In this document: one piece after another, positions 17,095 through 26,396 of the stretch | How the letters are laid out: each line of letters begins with the position of its first letter | How positions within the stretch are numbered: position 1 is the stretch's first letter | NCBI RefSeq assembly: GCF_001279525.1 | Contig: NZ_LGDY01000089.1 | Span: 62,001-126,000 of the forward strand | From: Nocardia sp. NRRL S-836 | GTDB taxonomy: Bacteria; Actinomycetota; Actinomycetes; Mycobacteriales; Pseudonocardiaceae | DNA length: 64,000 bases | Direction: 5' to 3' | Notes under the pieces: model-generated | What the model was told of the DNA's origin: nothing | The model's database searches: none | The model's input: the letters and a program-made list of their open reading frames with translations, nothing else | Program-made: the position numbers and the translations under genes

Positions 17095-17694
17095 TCAGCC
17101 GGTCAGCGGCACCGCGACGGCGCCGGGAAAACGCGGTGACTCGGCCTCGTCGAGCATGGCCGCGGCCACGGTCTCGCGGCTCACCGCGGCGGAGAGGTCG
17201 AACGGCGGTGCGGCGTCCAGGCCGACCGTGCGCCGCCGCGGGCTCTCCGGGTCGTCGGAGAGGAACCCGGCGTGGAAGACCGTGCCACCGGCGGCGAGCA
17301 CGGTCTCGTCGGCCGCGACCTTGTCCGCGATCCGGTCGCCGAGGAACTTCTCCAGCACGAGTGCGCCTTCACCGGCCGCCGCGGAGGACGGGCCGGTGCC
17401 GTACGCCCCGAGCCAGATGATCCGCTCCGGCCGGGCGGCGACGACCGCCTTCGCGCCGTCGAGGAGCACGCCCGCCCGGTCCGTCCCGAGGCCGGAGAGG
17501 ACGACGGCACCCTCGGCCACCGCCATGCCCGCGGGGTCGGCCACGTCGCCCGCGACCTTGCGCAGGTCCGGGTGGTCGAGCGCGATCTTGGCGGGGTCGC
17601 GGGCGATCGCCGTGACGGTGTGGCCGCGTTCCAGCGCCTGCCGGGTGAGTGCGAGACCGGTTCGTCCGGAGGCCGCGAGCACTGTGAGGTTCAT
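17095..17694 (-). CDS. NAD(P)H-binding Rossmann-fold protein (NmrA/SDR-like)
   Basis: A 199-residue atypical short-chain dehydrogenase-like protein. The N-terminal MNLTVLAASGRTGLALTRQALERGHTVTAIARDPAKI is the G-x-x-G-x-x-G NADP-binding motif with a basic strand-2 end. VAGDVADPAGMAVAEGAVVLSGLG and RIIWLGAYGTGP are the following strands. No Tyr-x3-Lys catalytic pair is obvious, as in NmrA-like sensors and YwnB/SnoaL-associated reductases. The ATG at 17694 is preferred to an upstream start at 17745, because the latter lies in a low-GC promoter-like stretch containing a TTGACG -35 on this strand. Confidence 0.85.
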   Translation of the reverse strand: MNLTVLAASGRTGLALTRQALERGHTVTAIARDPAKIALDHPDLRKVAGDVADPAGMAVAEGAVVLSGLGTDRAGVLLDGAKAVVAARPERIIWLGAYGTGPSSAAAGEGALVLEKFLGDRIADKVAADETVLAAGGTVFHAGFLSDDPESPRRRTVGLDAAPPFDLSAAVSRETVAAAMLDEAESPRFPGAVAVPLTG

Positions 17695-17778
17695 GCCCGC
17701 AACGCTAGGACCGGCACCGATTAACATCAAATGAAAGCTCGTCAACCGGTGATTTACCCAGACGCAATTGAGCTGCGA

Positions 17779-18708
17779 TCAGCCTTCGTCGCGCAGCTTC
17801 TCCAGCGCCGAGGCCAGGTCGTCCGGGTACTCCGAGGTGTAGGAGACCCACTCGCCGGAACCGGGGTGGTGGAACCCGAGCTGCCGCGCGTGCAGCCACT
17901 GCCGCGTCACCCCGAGGCGCTTGGCCAGCGTCGGGTCGGCGCCGTAGGTCAGATCGCCCACGCACGGGTGGTGCAGCGCCGAGAAGTGCACCCGGATCTG
18001 GTGCGTGCGACCGGTCTCCAGGTGGACCTCGACGAGCGAGGCCGCCCGGAACGCCTCCATCACCTCGTAGTGGGTGATCGACGGCTTGCCGGAGTTCATC
18101 ACGGCGAACTTGTAGTCGTGCTTGGGGTGCCGGTCGATCGGCGCGTCGATGGTGCCCTTGATCGGGTCGGGGTGGCCCTGGACGATCGCGTGGTAGACCT
18201 TGTCGACGGTCCGTTCCTTGAACGCGTGCTTGAGCGCCGAGTACGCCGACTCGGACTTCGCGACGACCATCACGCCGGTGGTGCCGACGTCGAGGCGGTG
18301 CACGACGCCCTGCCGTTCCTCCGCACCCGAGGTCGCGACCCGGTGGCCCGCGGCGGCGAGGCCGCCCACCACGGTCGGGCCGGTCCAGCCGGGCGAGGGG
18401 TGCACGGCGACGCCGACGGGCTTGTCGACGACGATGATGTCGTCGTCCTCGTGGATCACGATCAGGCCCTCGACCGGGATGGCCTGCACGGTCACCGCCT
18501 GCGGCGGCGCGGGCAGCGTGATCTCCAGCATCGCGCCCGCCGTCAGCCGGTCGGACTTGCCCACGACCCGCCCGTCGATCAGCACGTCGCCGGCGTCGGC
18601 GATCGCGACCACCACGGTGCGGGACAGGCCCAGCAGCTTCGCGAGGCCCGCGTCGACGCGCATGCCGTCCAGTCCGTCGGGAATGGGCAGCGTTCGGTAT
18701 CCGCTCAC
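17779..18708 (-). CDS. RluA-family 23S rRNA pseudouridine synthase (RluD-like)
   Basis: A 309-residue two-domain enzyme: an N-terminal S4 RNA-binding domain ([40 protein letters not shown]) and the catalytic domain with the catalytic Asp in [19 protein letters not shown] (RLDxxTSG). [19 protein letters not shown] and [23 protein letters not shown] are also diagnostic. It isomerises uridines in helix 69 of large-subunit rRNA if it is a true RluD. The GTG start overlaps the lspA stop by 4 bp (GTGA), the same coupling seen in mycobacteria, so lspA and this gene form one operon. Confidence 0.93.
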   Translation of the reverse strand: MSGYRTLPIPDGLDGMRVDAGLAKLLGLSRTVVVAIADAGDVLIDGRVVGKSDRLTAGAMLEITLPAPPQAVTVQAIPVEGLIVIHEDDDIIVVDKPVGVAVHPSPGWTGPTVVGGLAAAGHRVATSGAEERQGVVHRLDVGTTGVMVVAKSESAYSALKHAFKERTVDKVYHAIVQGHPDPIKGTIDAPIDRHPKHDYKFAVMNSGKPSITHYEVMEAFRAASLVEVHLETGRTHQIRVHFSALHHPCVGDLTYGADPTLAKRLGVTRQWLHARQLGFHHPGSGEWVSYTSEYPDDLASALEKLRDEG

Positions 18709-19466
18709 GCGTCGATCTTCTCCTTGTGAACCGTCCCGTCGTAGTCGTGCTGCATCAGCGCGAGGATGATGATCGTCGCGCCTCCGCTGACGATCGCCAT
18801 GTCGGCGACGTTGAACACCGGCCACACCTGGCCGAACGGGTCGAACAGCGACAGGAAGTCCACCACGTGGCCGCGCATGGGGCCGGGCTCGCGGAACAGG
18901 CGGTCGACGAGGTTGCCGACGGCACCGCCGAGCACGAGACCGAGGCCGACCGCCCAGGGCTTCGAGCGCAGGTTGCGCGCGATCCAGGCGATGAACCCGA
19001 CGACCCCGAACGCGATCAGCGCGAGGATCCACGTCCACCCCTCGGCCAGCCCGAAGGCGGCACCGGGGTTGCGGACGAACGTCAGGTACAGCACGCCGCC
19101 GAACAGCTGGATCGGCTCGGAGCGCTCCAGGAACGCCACGGAGAGGACTTTCGTGAGGACGTCCAGCGCCAGCACACCGGCGGCCAGCACCGCGAGGTAG
19201 GTGGTCCGCGGTTCCGGCAGCGAGCCGGTGATCGAGAGCTCGGGCTCGTCCAGGTCTGCGGACCGCTCCGGTGCCGCGGTCTCGTCCGACGGCTCGGACC
19301 GCGCGGCCTTCTCGGTTTCCGCTGCCTGCCCGGCGGCGGGCTGGTCCTCGGCCTCGGTGGTCGCCCCAGGCTCAGCCCGGGGTTCCTCGACCGGCGACGG
19401 CACGCTGACCTGCTCCTGCGCAGGTGCGTCAGCGGCCTTCGCCGGGGCCTTGGACTCGTCACTCAC
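18705..19466 (-). CDS. lspA: Lipoprotein signal peptidase (signal peptidase II)
   Basis: A 253-residue membrane protease that cleaves the signal peptide of diacylglyceryl-modified prolipoproteins. The catalytic aspartate motifs are [13 protein letters not shown] and [24 protein letters not shown] is conserved too, and four membrane helices fit. It has an unusually long N-terminal extension, about 95 residues rich in Ala, Glu, Pro and Ser, before the first helix ([23 protein letters not shown]), so it is about 90 residues longer than the E. coli enzyme. Start at the GTG of SDESKAPAK is favoured by composition; other starts are possible. It lies 23 bp after the class-V aminotransferase, so it may share its riboswitch-controlled transcript. 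Confidence 0.92.
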   Translation of the reverse strand: MSDESKAPAKAADAPAQEQVSVPSPVEEPRAEPGATTEAEDQPAAGQAAETEKAARSEPSDETAAPERSADLDEPELSITGSLPEPRTTYLAVLAAGVLALDVLTKVLSVAFLERSEPIQLFGGVLYLTFVRNPGAAFGLAEGWTWILALIAFGVVGFIAWIARNLRSKPWAVGLGLVLGGAVGNLVDRLFREPGPMRGHVVDFLSLFDPFGQVWPVFNVADMAIVSGGATIIILALMQHDYDGTVHKEKIDA

Positions 19467-19489
19467 CAGGTCATTGTCCACTACCGGGA

Positions 19490-20821
19490 CTACGCGAGGA
19501 ACGGCGGCAGGGTTCGGTTGTCGTCCTCGGGCACCCAGCGGCCGTCGCGCTGCGTGTAGGTCCACTTCGGACCTTCGGTGACCAGAGCGCGCAACGCGGC
19601 CACCAAACGGTCCACGTGCTCCGCCGTCGTGCCGAGGCCGATCGACGCGCGCACGGCACGTTCCTCGTGCGAACCGAGCTTCTTCACCAGGCGTCCCACG
19701 ACCACGTGCGCGCAGAACGCCCCGTCACGCACGCCGATGCCGTACTCGGCCGACAACGCCGCCGCGAGGAAGCCCGCGTCGAAACCGGAGACCGTGAAGC
19801 TCACGACGCCCACGCGGTCGACGTCGCTGAAGATCGACAGCTCCCGGAAGCCCGGAACCGTGCGCAGCCCCTCGCGCAGGCGCTGCAGCAGCTCCTGCTC
19901 GTGGGCGATCGTCTGCTCCCAGTGCCGCGACAGGATCTCGCACGCCGCCGCCAGCGCGTGGACGCCGACGACGTTGGGGCTGCCCGCCTCGTGCCGCTCC
20001 GGCACCGCCGACCACGCCACGCCGAGCCGGTCGCCGTGGTCGGTCACCTTCGCCGTGGCGCCACCGCCCACCAGGTACGGCTGGGCCTGCTGCAGCCAGT
20101 CGGACCGGCCGACGAGCACACCGGCGCCGAACGGCGCGTAGATCTTGTGGCCGGAGAACGCCAGGTAGTCGACGCCCAGCTCACGGGCGTCGATCGGGCG
20201 GTGCGGGGCGAGCTGCGCGGCGTCGAGCGCGATGCGGGCGCCGTGCGAGCGGGCCACCTTCGCGAGCTCCTTGACCGGCCACAGCTCCCCCGTGACGTTG
20301 GACGCCCCGGTGACGATCACGAGCCGTGGACCGACCGGGGCGGCGGCCAACGCCCGGTCGAGTGCCGCGAGGGCCGCACTCGACGAGGAAGGAGTGGAGA
20401 CGCGCTGCACGTTGGGCCCGCGCCACGGCAGCAGCGCGGCGTGGTGCTCGCTGTCGAACAGCACGACCGCGGTGCCCTTGGGCACGCTGCGGGCCAGCAG
20501 GTTCAGCGCGTCGGTGGTGTTGCGGGTGAAGACGACGGCGTCGGAGGAGCGGGCGCCCACGAACCTGCGCACGCGGTCGCGGGCCTGCTCGTAGACGCGG
20601 GTCGAGATCTGGGAGGCGAAGCCGGCGCCGCGGTGCACGCTCGCGTACCAGGGCAGCAGCTCGTCCACGGCGTCGCGCACCTCGCGCAGACAGGGCGCGC
20701 TCGCCGCGTGGTCGAGGTTGGCGTAGGTGACGCGCTCACCGGTCACCAGCGGGACGCGCAGGTCGGAGCCGACGACGGCGGGAACGGCGGTGGTGGCGTC
20801 CGGGGTGATCGCGAGCGTCAT
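19490..20821 (-). CDS. Class-V PLP aminotransferase, cysteine-desulfurase-like, under a SAM riboswitch
   Basis: A 443-residue fold-type I enzyme. The N-terminal ANLDHAASAPCLREV, the PLP-Asp segment GARIALDAAQLAPHRPID, and the Schiff-base lysine at about residue 226 (YLAFSGHKIYAPFGAGVLVG) are clear; a cysteine in GIGVRDGAFCAHVVVGRLV sits where SufS-type desulfurases have their catalytic Cys. It is longer than NifS/IscS and has an extra C-terminal segment ending in PEDDNRTLPPFL. The ATG has a GGAGG site which can be occluded by the upstream riboswitch. The control by SAM links it to sulfur amino-acid metabolism, perhaps sulfur mobilisation from cysteine or homocysteine; its exact substrate is unknown. 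Confidence 0.88.
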   Translation of the reverse strand: MTLAITPDATTAVPAVVGSDLRVPLVTGERVTYANLDHAASAPCLREVRDAVDELLPWYASVHRGAGFASQISTRVYEQARDRVRRFVGARSSDAVVFTRNTTDALNLLARSVPKGTAVVLFDSEHHAALLPWRGPNVQRVSTPSSSSAALAALDRALAAAPVGPRLVIVTGASNVTGELWPVKELAKVARSHGARIALDAAQLAPHRPIDARELGVDYLAFSGHKIYAPFGAGVLVGRSDWLQQAQPYLVGGGATAKVTDHGDRLGVAWSAVPERHEAGSPNVVGVHALAAACEILSRHWEQTIAHEQELLQRLREGLRTVPGFRELSIFSDVDRVGVVSFTVSGFDAGFLAAALSAEYGIGVRDGAFCAHVVVGRLVKKLGSHEERAVRASIGLGTTAEHVDRLVAALRALVTEGPKWTYTQRDGRWVPEDDNRTLPPFLA

Positions 20822-20827
20822 CGAGCT

Positions 20828-20975
20828 GCCTCCTGGGCCTGGGGGCCTTCTCGGAGGCCCGCGCTTGACCGACGCCCTGCGCGCCGGACCAGGTCCTCAC
20901 CAAGGGCACCCCACCGCGGTTGGAGGGTTGCCGGCCAGCAAGCTTGGGCTTGACGCTGGCTCTCATGACCTGCCT
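20828..20975 (-). ncRNA. S-adenosylmethionine riboswitch (SAM-IV / SAM-I-like)
   Basis: On the minus strand the leader contains GGTCATGAGAGCCAGCG, then TTGCTGGCCGGCAACCCTCC and CGCGGTGGGGTGCCC, the core wording of actinobacterial SAM-IV riboswitches. The closing P1 helix pairs CAGGTC (20972-20967) with GACCTG (20895-20890) exactly. Downstream, GGGCCT..AGGCCC (20860-20843) can fold as a hairpin, while GCCTCC... in the same segment can instead pair with GGAGGC (20833-20828), which is the ribosome site of the class-V aminotransferase. This suggests a translational switch: SAM-bound folding frees one pairing and blocks the other. SAM-IV versus SAM-I-IV cannot be settled by eye. Confidence 0.85.
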
Positions 20976-21042
20976 ACGACGTTAGCGGGCGCGTCACGAT
21001 CCGTCGACACCTGATCACATCGTGAGAAGCGTCGGTCACCGA

Positions 21043-22530
21043 CTAATCGCCGGTCTCGCCCTTCCACCGCGCGTAGCGACCGGCCCGGTCCACGGCCCGA
21101 ATCCGCCGCTCAGCGCCGTCACGCGCCTCCTCGGTGGTCACGATGAGCAACTGGTCACCGGTCTGCAGGCGGGTCGTCGGCTGTGGCGTGAAGCTCTTGC
21201 CGGAGCGCACGACGAGGCTCACCGTGGCACCACCGGGCAGGCGCAGCTCCGTCATGTAGACGCCGTGCAGCTTCGACCCGCGCTGGATGTGCACCTGCAG
21301 CAGCTCGGCGCCGAGCTCGTCCAGCGGCGAGGAGTCGACCTGGACCTCCTGCGGTTCGCTCGCGCTGACCAGGCCGAGCCGGCGCGCGAGGAACGGCAGC
21401 GTCGTCCCCTGCACGATCGTCAGCACGATGACCAGCAGGAACACCGCGTCGACGAGTTGGCGCGCCCCCTCGACGCCCTGGATCACCGGGATCAGCGCGA
21501 ACACGATCGGCACCGCGCCGCGCAGGCCGGACCAGGAGAGGAACGCCTGCTCCCGCCACGGCACCTTGAACGGCAGCGCCGCGAGCAGGACCGACAGCGG
21601 CCGGGCCACGAACGTCACCACCACGCCCGCGACCAGCGCGGGGAACAGCACGTCCAGCAGCCGCCACGGCGAGGCGTACAGGCCCAGCAGGACGAAGAGC
21701 CCGATCTGGGCGAGCCACCCGAGCCCTTCCGCGAACGACAACGTGTCGGCGCGGTGCGGCAGGCGGGCGTTGCCGAGCACGAGGGCGGCGACGTAGGTGG
21801 CGAGGAACCCGGACGCGTGCGCCAGGTCGCCCGCGGTGTAGGCGAGCACGCACACGGCCACGGTCGCGAGCGGGTACAGACCCGTGGCGGGCAGGGCCGC
21901 GCGGCGCAGGCCCGCACCGCCCAGCCAGCCGAGCGCGACGCCGATCAGCGCGCCCGCGGCCAGTTCGTAGACCACCAGCAGCGGCGCGGTCCAGGAGATC
22001 CGGTCGGCCGAGGCGAGCAGCACGACCGCGATGTACACCGGTGCGTCGTTGAGGCCGGACTCCAGTTCGAGCGCGCCGGTGAGCCGCGGCCCGACCCCCA
22101 GCGACCGCAGCACGCTGAACACGGCGGCCGCGTCCGTGGACGACAGCACCGCGCCCCACAGCAGCGCCATCCGCCAGTCGAGCCCGAGCAGGTAGTGCAA
22201 CGCCGTGCCGGTGACCGCGACGCTCACGGCAACGGCCACTGTGGACAGTGCGACGCCCAGCCGCAGCGACGACTTCACCGCGTGCCACCGGGTGGTGAGC
22301 CCGCCCTCGGTCAGGATCAGCACGAGCGCCGCGATGCCGAGGGACTGGGTCAGGCCGGCGTCGTCGAAGTTGATGCCGAGCACCGACTCACCCAGGAGCA
22401 CGCCGATGCCCAGGTACAGCAGGAGTGAGGGCAGCCCGAGCCGGATCGACACCCTGACCGCGATCACGGAGATCAGCAGGACAGCGGCGCCGATGCCCAG
22501 GACAACCGTGACATCACCCACCCGGACCAT
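21043..22530 (-). CDS. K+/H+ antiporter, CPA1 family with C-terminal TrkA_C domain
   Basis: A 495-residue protein of the NhaP2/CvrA type. Twelve to thirteen membrane helices are followed by a cytoplasmic regulatory domain (ELGAELLQVHIQRGSKLHGVYMTELRLPGG..TRLQTGDQLLIVTT), which is a TrkA_C fold that binds nucleotides in homologues. The exchange-site motif is SSTDAAAVFSVLRSLGVG with GLNDAPVYIAVVLL nearby, as in this subfamily. It would export K+ (or Na+) in exchange for protons at the cytoplasmic membrane and serve pH or cation homeostasis. It stands alone on the minus strand between the riboswitch gene and the M28 peptidase. Confidence 0.92.
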   Translation of the reverse strand: MVRVGDVTVVLGIGAAVLLISVIAVRVSIRLGLPSLLLYLGIGVLLGESVLGINFDDAGLTQSLGIAALVLILTEGGLTTRWHAVKSSLRLGVALSTVAVAVSVAVTGTALHYLLGLDWRMALLWGAVLSSTDAAAVFSVLRSLGVGPRLTGALELESGLNDAPVYIAVVLLASADRISWTAPLLVVYELAAGALIGVALGWLGGAGLRRAALPATGLYPLATVAVCVLAYTAGDLAHASGFLATYVAALVLGNARLPHRADTLSFAEGLGWLAQIGLFVLLGLYASPWRLLDVLFPALVAGVVVTFVARPLSVLLAALPFKVPWREQAFLSWSGLRGAVPIVFALIPVIQGVEGARQLVDAVFLLVIVLTIVQGTTLPFLARRLGLVSASEPQEVQVDSSPLDELGAELLQVHIQRGSKLHGVYMTELRLPGGATVSLVVRSGKSFTPQPTTRLQTGDQLLIVTTEEARDGAERRIRAVDRAGRYARWKGETGD

Positions 22531-22653
22531 TCTGGTTGATCACCACCGGGTTGGACGAATCCGGCTCGAACCCGACGTTCGCACCTAGCGCGGTCCATGC
22601 GCGGTGCAGCATGTTGATCAGTGGCTCAATCCCTACCCCCTGCACGGAGTTGA

Positions 22654-23589
<936 letters not shown>

Positions 23590-23610
23590 TCCCGTTCCGC
23601 TGAGCTGTTC

Positions 23611-23650
23611 CGCACGGCCGCGCCGGATCCTGCTCCGGCGCGGCCGTGCG
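23611..23650 (+). terminator. Hairpin terminator after the M28 gene
   Basis: A perfect 16-bp inverted repeat (CGCACGGCCGCGCCGG and its complement) with an 8-nt loop lies 22 bp after the M28 stop codon. It has no clear T-tract, as is common in high-GC actinobacteria. It isolates the peptidase gene from the TIR gene that starts 47 bp further on. Confidence 0.8.
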
Positions 23651-23696
23651 GCATTCGGGCCTGCCACGGGCGGCGCCCGGCCGCGATCATGTGCCG

Positions 23697-25802
23697 GTGA
23701 GCGAGGCAGGGGCGCGGCGGCAGCGGGTGTTCATCAGCTACTCACGGCGTGAGTTCGCCTTCGCCGAGGAGACCGCGGCCGTGCTCGCGGAGCACGCCGG
23801 GCTGGACCCGTGGCTCGACGTGCAACGGCTGCGGCCGGGCACGGACTGGGAACGGGCCCTGGACGACGGGCTCGACCAGGCCGACGTCCTGCTGCTGCTG
23901 GTGTCGCCGAGCGCGATCGGCTCGGCGTACGTGCGGCACGAGTGGACGCGGGCGCTGGACCGCGGCATCCCGGTGCACCTGGGCGTGGTCGAGGCCGCCG
24001 ACCTGCCGGAGGAGCTGCACGGCCTGCCCGTGCACGACCTGCGCACCCGGTTCTGGCGCCGGGCCGCCGCGCTCGGCGACGCCATCGCCTCCCCGGTCGT
24101 CCAACCGGCCACCGCCGCTCCTCGCCCGAACCGGTGGGGCCTGCCGCGCCTGCCCGTCCCGGTGCTCGCGACCGTGGTGCTGGCGGCGTTGACGCTGGCC
24201 GGTCTCGGCTGGGCGTGCGTGCTGGTCGTGGCAACGGACCTCCGCATCGCGGGCCTCACGTTCGACCCGTTCGGCGGCACCGGCTGGACCCGCCAGACCG
24301 CGTTGACCGCACTGCGGCAGAAGTACTGGCTCGCCCTGCTCTTCCTGCTGGTGAGCCTCACCGTGATGGCGATCGCGGCCCTGGTCGGCGTCGCGGTCGC
24401 GGGCGCCGGTCTGCTCCGGCGGCGCAGCAGGGCGAGCACGGTGCAGTACGCGTTCCTGGCGGCCGCGGGGACGGCGCTGGCCCTGGGCTACCTCGCACAG
24501 GTGGTGGCCGGCACCGTGCGGCTACCGGGGGTGGCCGACGGCTGGTACGTGGAGGAGCCGCTGCGGACCGAGCTGTACGGCACTCCCCCGGAGGTGACCG
24601 GCGCCCTGAACACGGCGACGGTCCTCGCCATCGCCGTGCTGGTGTGCGCCTTGGCGGGCTTGACGGTCATGACCGCCGCCCGCACGGTGCGCCTGTGGCT
24701 GCCCACCGCAACCGGCCCGCGCCGCCGGCATCTGCCGGTGCTCAGCTACAGCGAACGCGTCAAGGCGTTCACGGCGTGGCCCGGCTACTACGCGAACCTC
24801 CCCGCCGACCAGAAGGGCGTCAACCCGCGACTGGTGCTCGAACACTTCCTGGCCGAGTGGGCGGCCCCGTCCGGGCAGCGGGACACCCCGGCGGTCGGCG
24901 TGCGCTGCCTCGCGCCCGCCGACGAGCCGGTCGCGCGGGAGATCCGCGCGGCCTGCCGCAGAGCGGGCCTGCCCGAGTCGGCCACACCGCGCTGGACGCT
25001 GGTGCTGGTCAGCTCGCAGGTCGCCTGGGCGGACGCCGCCGAGACCATCCGCTCGCTGGGCGCCAGGGCCATCGGCGTGCTGGTGGACACCATGCCGCTC
25101 CCCGCCGACGACGAGGACCTGCGCCGCCACCAGTGGCTCGACTTCCGCGAACGCCGCACCGACACCCTGCTGTTCCTGCTGTCGTCACTGCGCTCCCCCG
25201 CGGCCGAGCCGGTGCGCGACGGCATGGCCCCCACCCCGCTCGTGCCCGACCGCTTCCTCGCGCCACCCGAGGTCCGCGTGTTCGCGCACTACTGCCGCAC
25301 GGCACCGGCCTTCGCCGTCGCGTTCTCCCTGGCGTGCCTGCTGTTCCGCCCTCTGGAGTGGCAACCGCTGACCCTCGGCGCACTGGCCACCGCACTGCTG
25401 TGGTGCCTGCTGCGCCTGGACCGCCTGGTCGCCACCCGCACGACCACCGCCGCCGGCTTCCGCGGGCGCTACTGGACGGCCTGGACGCTGATGGCGCTGT
25501 GGACCGGTGTCGCGATCTCGATCCTGTACACCCCCGTGCTGGCCGATCACGGCGCCTACCCGCCCGGCCGCGGCGAGCCCGCCGTCCTGCTCCCGGTGGT
25601 GCTGGTCCTGCTCCTCGTGCTGCTGGCCAACACCGTGTGCTTCGCGCTGCACCGCCCGCTGCGCCGACGCTGGCTGCCACCGGCCGTGACCCGCACCCGA
25701 CCGCCACGCGTGAGCACCGGCGCGTTCACGGTGATCACCCCCGTGCTGGCGGCGGCCGGCCTGATGGTGGCGCTCTCCGTGCAGCTCACCCGTCTTCCGT
25801 GA
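23697..25802 (+). CDS. Membrane protein with N-terminal TIR domain and a second TIR-like lobe
   Basis: A 701-residue protein in several blocks. Residues ~8-135 form a bacterial TIR domain: RVFISYSRREFAFAEE, LDPWLDVQRLRPG (BB loop), LLLLVSPSAIGSAYVRHEW. Glu82 is in the position of the catalytic NADase glutamate. Residues ~152-335 hold about four membrane helices; ~385-510 are a soluble lobe whose RWTLVLVSSQVAWAD and ARAIGVLVDTMPL strands look TIR-like but lack an evident Glu; residues ~540-697 hold about five more helices. TIR proteins act as NAD-consuming effectors or signalling adaptors in anti-phage and stress systems. No known defence partner is adjacent. The GTG at 23697 is likely; one at 23691 is possible. 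The 3' end overlaps the TetR gene by 17 bp. Confidence 0.85.
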   Translation: MSEAGARRQRVFISYSRREFAFAEETAAVLAEHAGLDPWLDVQRLRPGTDWERALDDGLDQADVLLLLVSPSAIGSAYVRHEWTRALDRGIPVHLGVVEAADLPEELHGLPVHDLRTRFWRRAAALGDAIASPVVQPATAAPRPNRWGLPRLPVPVLATVVLAALTLAGLGWACVLVVATDLRIAGLTFDPFGGTGWTRQTALTALRQKYWLALLFLLVSLTVMAIAALVGVAVAGAGLLRRRSRASTVQYAFLAAAGTALALGYLAQVVAGTVRLPGVADGWYVEEPLRTELYGTPPEVTGALNTATVLAIAVLVCALAGLTVMTAARTVRLWLPTATGPRRRHLPVLSYSERVKAFTAWPGYYANLPADQKGVNPRLVLEHFLAEWAAPSGQRDTPAVGVRCLAPADEPVAREIRAACRRAGLPESATPRWTLVLVSSQVAWADAAETIRSLGARAIGVLVDTMPLPADDEDLRRHQWLDFRERRTDTLLFLLSSLRSPAAEPVRDGMAPTPLVPDRFLAPPEVRVFAHYCRTAPAFAVAFSLACLLFRPLEWQPLTLGALATALLWCLLRLDRLVATRTTTAAGFRGRYWTAWTLMALWTGVAISILYTPVLADHGAYPPGRGEPAVLLPVVLVLLLVLLANTVCFALHRPLRRRWLPPAVTRTRPPRVSTGAFTVITPVLAAAGLMVALSVQLTRLP

Positions 25803-26337
25803 CCCGCTGGGTCAGCACCCGCACCGCCTCGTCGAGCACCGGTTCGACGAGCCCCGGCAACGTCACCGACATCTGCGCCTGCCCCAAGTAAAGGCTGAAC
25901 GCGATCAACGCCCTCTTCCTGGCCTGTCCCGGCGCGAACCCCAGCTGCTCGAACAACGCCGTGAGGTACCCGAGCCGCTTCTGGCTGACCCGCTCCAGCA
26001 CCGGCGCGACCACCTCGTGGTCGGCGGCGGCCTGCAACGCCAACTCCACCGACCCCTTGCGCGTCCGGTCGAGCACCGTGGCGAACAACGTCCGGAGCCG
26101 GTCGCGCGGACCGTCCTGCGCCTCGACCAGCTCGATGACCTTCTCGGTGTGCTCCCGCTCCCACCGCTCGACCGTGGCGCGGAGCAACTCCCGCTGGCTC
26201 CCGAAGTGGTGGTAGACGCTGCCTTTCGTCGCTCCCGCCCCGGCCGCGAGCGGTTCGATCGCGACAGCGCCGACCCCGCCCTCCGCCAGCGCTCTCAGCG
26301 CTATCTCAGTCCAGTCGTCCCGCGTCCTCCGCACCAC
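25786..26337 (-). CDS. TetR/AcrR-family repressor
   Basis: A 183-residue regulator. The HTH (residues ~8-52) is IALRALAEGGVGAVAIEPLAAGAGATKGSVYHHFGSQRELL, the textbook TetR recognition unit ending in YHHF. The C-terminal ligand domain is all-helical (ERWEREHTEKVIELV..KRLGYLTALFEQLGFAPGQARKRALIAFSLYLG), similar to TetR_C proteins of actinomycetes that sense unknown small molecules. Divergent from an SRPBCC gene with two operators between them; it likely represses itself and that gene. Start is the GTG at 26337. Confidence 0.9.
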   Translation of the reverse strand: MVRRTRDDWTEIALRALAEGGVGAVAIEPLAAGAGATKGSVYHHFGSQRELLRATVERWEREHTEKVIELVEAQDGPRDRLRTLFATVLDRTRKGSVELALQAAADHEVVAPVLERVSQKRLGYLTALFEQLGFAPGQARKRALIAFSLYLGQAQMSVTLPGLVEPVLDEAVRVLTQRVTEDG

Positions 26338-26342
26338 GCTTC

Positions 26343-26384
26343 CATACGCTACCGTACGGTCAACGGAACATACGCCAGCGTATG
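26343..26384. promoter_or_regulatory. Twin TetR operators between tetR and the SRPBCC gene
   Basis: Two copies of the same motif, CATACG-N4-CGTAYG, lie at 26343-26358 (CATACGCTACCGTACG) and 26369-26384 (CATACGCCAGCGTATG, with a perfect 7-2-7 repeat). Their centres are 26 bp apart, about two and a half helical turns. One abuts the tetR start and the other the SRPBCC ribosome site, so a TetR dimer at each copy would shut both divergent genes. The shared motif, one degenerate and one perfect, is good internal evidence that both are real sites for the adjacent TetR. Confidence 0.8.
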
Positions 26385-26396
26385 GAGGGGGTTCTC

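Noticed and set aside
23646..23696. Longer N-terminus of the TIR protein
   Set aside because: It runs into the M28 terminator hairpin and lacks a ribosome site; the TIR domain starts just after the GTG at 23697.
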